A model generated the notes under the pieces. It saw only the letters and a program-made list of their open reading frames with translations, did no database searches and was not told the origin of the DNA. Both the position numbers and the translations under genes were made by a program. Below are positions 61,227 through 64,000 of a stretch of DNA of 64,000 nt, piece after piece (position 1 is the stretch's first letter; every line of letters begins with the position of its first letter). Origin of the DNA: Pseudomonas denitrificans (nom. rej.) (lineage in GTDB: Bacteria > Pseudomonadota > Gammaproteobacteria > Pseudomonadales > Pseudomonadaceae); NCBI RefSeq assembly GCF_008807415.1, contig NZ_CP043626.1:3906001-3970000 (forward strand). Reading direction: 5' to 3'.

Positions 61227-63158
61227 ATGAACCTTCGCGCCCGCCTGCTATGGCTGTGCCTGCCCCTGTTCATCGCGAGCCTTGCCGGGGTCTGGCTGCT
61301 GTCGGACATGATCCTGCTCGACCGCTTCGACCGCGGGGACCGCCAGCGCCTGGCCGACGAGGTGCGCATCGTCCACAACCGCATCGCCTACGAGAAGCAG
61401 CGCAACCTCGATATCGTCCACAGCTATGCCTGGTGGGACGCCAGCTACCAGTTCATGCGCCTGCCGCAGACGCGCTTCGTCGAGGACAACCTGGACCAGG
61501 ACCTGCTCGGCATCCTCGGCTTCGACTACGTGCTCTACGTCGACCGCGACGGGCGCATTCTCGCCCAGCAGTGGAAGCTCGACGAACTGGCCCAGCGCTT
61601 CCCCGGCCAGCAGGTGCCGGCCCCCGCCCAGTTGCGCCAGGGCATTCTCAGCACCGCGCTGCGCCTGGGCGCGCTGGACATCGACGGCGACCCACGTCAC
61701 AGCCTCGACCAGTTGCTGCAGGTCGAGGGCATCCCGCAGCTGTTGCTCAGCTACCCGATCAGCAATACCTCCGGCACCGCCGAGCCGGCGGGCGCGGTCA
61801 TCGCCGGCGTGCTGCTCGACAATGCGCGCATGTCCAACCTGCAGACCCAGATGGGCGCGACTCTGCGCCTGGTGCAGGACGAGGTGAAAGGCAACGACTG
61901 GCGTACCCTGAACATCCCTACCGGGCGCGGCGCCACCCTGCTCAGCCCGCGGCGCCTGCTGGACGAGAACAGCCAGCAGATGTCGCTGCTCTACCTCGAC
62001 TCCCACGGCAAGCCGCAACTGCGCCTGGAGCTCACCAGCCCGCGGCCGCTTTACCAGCAGGGCCAACAGTCCGTGCGGCTGTTCCTCTACCTGACGCTGG
62101 CACTGCTCGGCGGCGCCATCCTGCTGGCCTATGTGGCGCTGGAGTTCCGCATCATCCGCCGCGTCACCAGCATGAACCGCGAGGTCGCGGTCATCGGCCA
62201 GGACGACACGCCCTCGCGCCTGAGCCCCCAGGGCACGGACGAACTGGGCCAACTGGCGAACGAGATGAACCGCACCCTCGACCGCCTGGAACAGAGTGAG
62301 GCGCGCGACCGGGCGATCCTCGACGCGATCCGCGACGGCTACTTCGAGATGGACACCAAAGGCATCATCCGCACCCTCAACCCGGCGCTGTGCCGAATGC
62401 TCGGCTACAACGCCGAGCAACTGAGCGGCCAGCACTTCAGCATCCTGCTGCAGGAGCAGGACCTGCTCCGCGCTCGCAGCCTCTACCAGCAGGCCCGCGA
62501 CGACGAGCAGGAAACCACCTTCTCCGCGCCCTTCAAGCGCCGCGACGGCCGCCTGGTCAGCTGCGAGACGCGGCTCTCGGCGATCCGTGACGGCCAGGGC
62601 GAATTCCAGGGATTCCGCGGCATCCTGCGCGACATCAGCGACCAGGTGGCCTACCAGAAGCAACTCATCGACCTGGCCTACCGCGACACCCTCACCGAGC
62701 TGGGCAACCGCAAGGCGTTCAACGAACAGTTGCAGCAGGCCGTCGTGCACAGCAACCGGGTCGCGCTGCTGTACATCGACCTGGACCGCTTCAAGCAGGT
62801 CAACGACCGCTTCGGCCACGCCCTCGGCGATGCCCTGCTCAGCACGGTCGGTGAGCGCATGCGCGGCAGCCTGCGCCAGCCCGACCAAGCCTTCCGCCTG
62901 GGCGGCGACGAATTCGCCGTGCTGCTGGAGAACGCCGAGCCGGATCAGGCCGAAGCCCTGGGCTTGCGCCTGCTGGCGGTGCTCGGCGCCGAATACCACC
63001 TGGGCGGCCAGGTGATCGACTTCGTCACCCCCAGCATCGGCATCGCCTTCTACCCACAGGATGCCGGCGACGCCGACGCCCTCACCCGCGCCGCCGACAT
63101 CGCCATGTACCAGGCCAAGCAGGAACGCAACCGCTGCTATCGCTACACGGCAGCCTGA
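61227..63158 (+). CDS. Diguanylate cyclase with CHASE4, HAMP, PAS and GGDEF domains
   Basis: A 643-residue inner-membrane protein. A first helix (about 8-25), a periplasmic CHASE4 domain (about 40-270, with '[13 protein letters not shown]'), a second helix (about 290-315), HAMP (to about 365), PAS (about 370-490) and GGDEF (about 500-640) follow in order. The active site is intact: GGDEF at 559-563 with an RxxD inhibitory site (RQPD) at 550-553. It should make c-di-GMP in response to a periplasmic signal. The start is the ATG before 'NLRARLL'; an ATG 13 codons earlier is possible. It resembles PAO1 PA0847. Confidence 0.9.
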   Translation: MNLRARLLWLCLPLFIASLAGVWLLSDMILLDRFDRGDRQRLADEVRIVHNRIAYEKQRNLDIVHSYAWWDASYQFMRLPQTRFVEDNLDQDLLGILGFDYVLYVDRDGRILAQQWKLDELAQRFPGQQVPAPAQLRQGILSTALRLGALDIDGDPRHSLDQLLQVEGIPQLLLSYPISNTSGTAEPAGAVIAGVLLDNARMSNLQTQMGATLRLVQDEVKGNDWRTLNIPTGRGATLLSPRRLLDENSQQMSLLYLDSHGKPQLRLELTSPRPLYQQGQQSVRLFLYLTLALLGGAILLAYVALEFRIIRRVTSMNREVAVIGQDDTPSRLSPQGTDELGQLANEMNRTLDRLEQSEARDRAILDAIRDGYFEMDTKGIIRTLNPALCRMLGYNAEQLSGQHFSILLQEQDLLRARSLYQQARDDEQETTFSAPFKRRDGRLVSCETRLSAIRDGQGEFQGFRGILRDISDQVAYQKQLIDLAYRDTLTELGNRKAFNEQLQQAVVHSNRVALLYIDLDRFKQVNDRFGHALGDALLSTVGERMRGSLRQPDQAFRLGGDEFAVLLENAEPDQAEALGLRLLAVLGAEYHLGGQVIDFVTPSIGIAFYPQDAGDADALTRAADIAMYQAKQERNRCYRYTAA

Positions 63159-63255
63159 GCGCCGGCCCGCGAACACATACCCGGCAAAACAGACGGCTCG
63201 CCGGCCGTTCGCCGGGTCTGCTAAGGTCGCCTACGGTTCAACCCTGGAGAATCCG

Positions 63256-63996
63256 ATGTCCACCCTGAGCGGCCCGCAATACCTCAGCGAAGGCCTGAAA
63301 CTGATGATGCGCCCCGGCCTGCGACTGTTCGTCCTGCTGCCCCTGAGCATCAACATCCTGCTGTTCGTCGGCCTGATCGGCTTCGCCATCAACCAGTTCA
63401 GCCACTGGGTCGATTGGCTGATGCCCAGCCTGCCGGACTGGCTCAGCTTCCTGCAGTTCATCCTCTGGCCGCTGTTCGTGGCACTGGTGCTGCTGATCGT
63501 GTTCTTCACCTTCACCATGATCGCCAACATCATCGCCGCGCCTTTCAATGGCTTCCTCGCGGAGAAGGTCGAGGTGGTGGTGCGTGGCACCGATGACTTC
63601 CCCGAATTCAGCTGGGGCGAGCTGATGGCCATGGTGCCGCGCACCATCGGCCGCGAGCTGCGCAAGCTCGGCTACTTCCTGCCGCGCGCCATCGCGCTGT
63701 TCATCCTCAGCCTGATCCCCGGCCTGAACCTGATTGCCGCGCCGCTGTGGCTGATTTTCGGCGTTTGGATGATGGCCGTGCAGTACATCGACTACCCGGC
63801 GGACAACCACAAGCTGGGTTGGAACGAGATGCTCGCCTGGCTGCGCAGCAAGCGCTGGGCGTGCATGGGCTTTGGCGGCATCACCTACCTGGCGCTGCTG
63901 ATCCCGGTGGTCAACCTGGTCGCCATGCCCGCTGCCGTGGCTGGCGCGGTGCTGTTCTGGGTGCGTGAAGGCGGCGAGCAGGCGCTGGTGAAGTAA
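63256..63996 (+). CDS. cysZ: CysZ sulfate transporter
   Basis: A 246-residue inner-membrane protein of the EI24/CysZ family, with four main hydrophobic regions and the conserved '[21 protein letters not shown]' near residue 87 and '[35 protein letters not shown]' region near 155. It brings sulfate into the cell for cysteine synthesis. GGAGA precedes the ATG. It follows the cyclase gene by 97 bases and ends just before the window does. Confidence 0.92.
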   Translation: MSTLSGPQYLSEGLKLMMRPGLRLFVLLPLSINILLFVGLIGFAINQFSHWVDWLMPSLPDWLSFLQFILWPLFVALVLLIVFFTFTMIANIIAAPFNGFLAEKVEVVVRGTDDFPEFSWGELMAMVPRTIGRELRKLGYFLPRAIALFILSLIPGLNLIAAPLWLIFGVWMMAVQYIDYPADNHKLGWNEMLAWLRSKRWACMGFGGITYLALLIPVVNLVAMPAAVAGAVLFWVREGGEQALVK

Positions 63997-64000
63997 TCAC

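Noticed and set aside
61248..63176. A 642-codon minus-strand frame opposite the diguanylate cyclase gene
   Set aside because: The plus-strand protein has complete CHASE4, PAS and GGDEF domains; the opposite frame has none and is compositionally skewed.

Overview
The window is a stretch of a high-GC gammaproteobacterial chromosome, almost certainly Pseudomonas, of the P. aeruginosa / P. nitroreducens / P. citronellolis type. The case rests on a recognisable tpbA-type periplasmic phosphatase gene, a DUF3509 protein, a yebG-to-folX gene order that matches what I remember of P. aeruginosa PAO1 PA3413-PA3440, and intergenic palindromic repeats of the Pseudomonas REP style. All synteny statements are from memory, not from a search.

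Layout. 0-6 kb: the end of a short-chain dehydrogenase gene, two small membrane proteins, tpbA, a HAD phosphatase, small membrane proteins and a SulP anion transporter. 5.8-11.9 kb: a four-gene AaeXAB-like aromatic-acid efflux operon (outer-membrane factor, FUSC pump, DUF1656, membrane fusion protein) with a divergent LysR regulator and a probable shared operator. 12-20.7 kb: a frameshifted 2-hydroxyacid dehydrogenase, two EamA exporters each divergent from a regulator (AraC and MocR), and a translationally coupled DUF3649-PepSY-DUF3325 iron-reduction operon behind a good Fur box. 20.8-28.7 kb: a SNF2 ATPase, 3-hydroxybutyrate dehydrogenase, a membrane-fusion/ABC-2 permease operon without an ATPase, psiE and DUF3509. 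28.8-29.2 kb: LexA-controlled yebG.

29.4-36.5 kb is the most accessory part: a tight seven-gene surface-glycan cluster inserted between yebG and leucine dehydrogenase. It encodes a Wzt-like ATPase, a hexapeptide acyltransferase, a beta-keto acid cleavage enzyme (BKACE), a glycosyltransferase, a Gfo/Idh/MocA sugar oxidoreductase, a DegT aminotransferase and a sulfotransferase. BKACE enzymes belong to catabolism, so its place next to a sugar acyltransferase suggests it may supply an unusual acyl-CoA. Two genes of the cluster, and the 12 kb dehydrogenase, are each broken by the apparent loss of one C in a C-run. That pattern fits either sequencing error or homopolymer mutation.

36.5-58.4 kb: conserved core genes: leucine dehydrogenase, a SirB1-like protein, a MalT-type regulator, a DUF1329/DUF1302 outer-membrane pair with a SnoaL-AraC regulator, an amino-acid oxidase with a cupin, enoyl-CoA hydratase and SDR, an aldolase/hydrolase pair, WbqC, LrgAB with a LysR regulator, flavodoxin/DUF985, folM-folE-folX, DUF1244 and HopJ. 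58.4-59.9 kb: a gene-poor junction packed with palindromic repeats beside a phage-antirepressor-like (Bro-N) gene. 59.9-64 kb: trxB, a CHASE4-PAS-GGDEF diguanylate cyclase and cysZ, an order resembling PAO1 PA0846-PA0849, so the junction looks like a rearrangement point.
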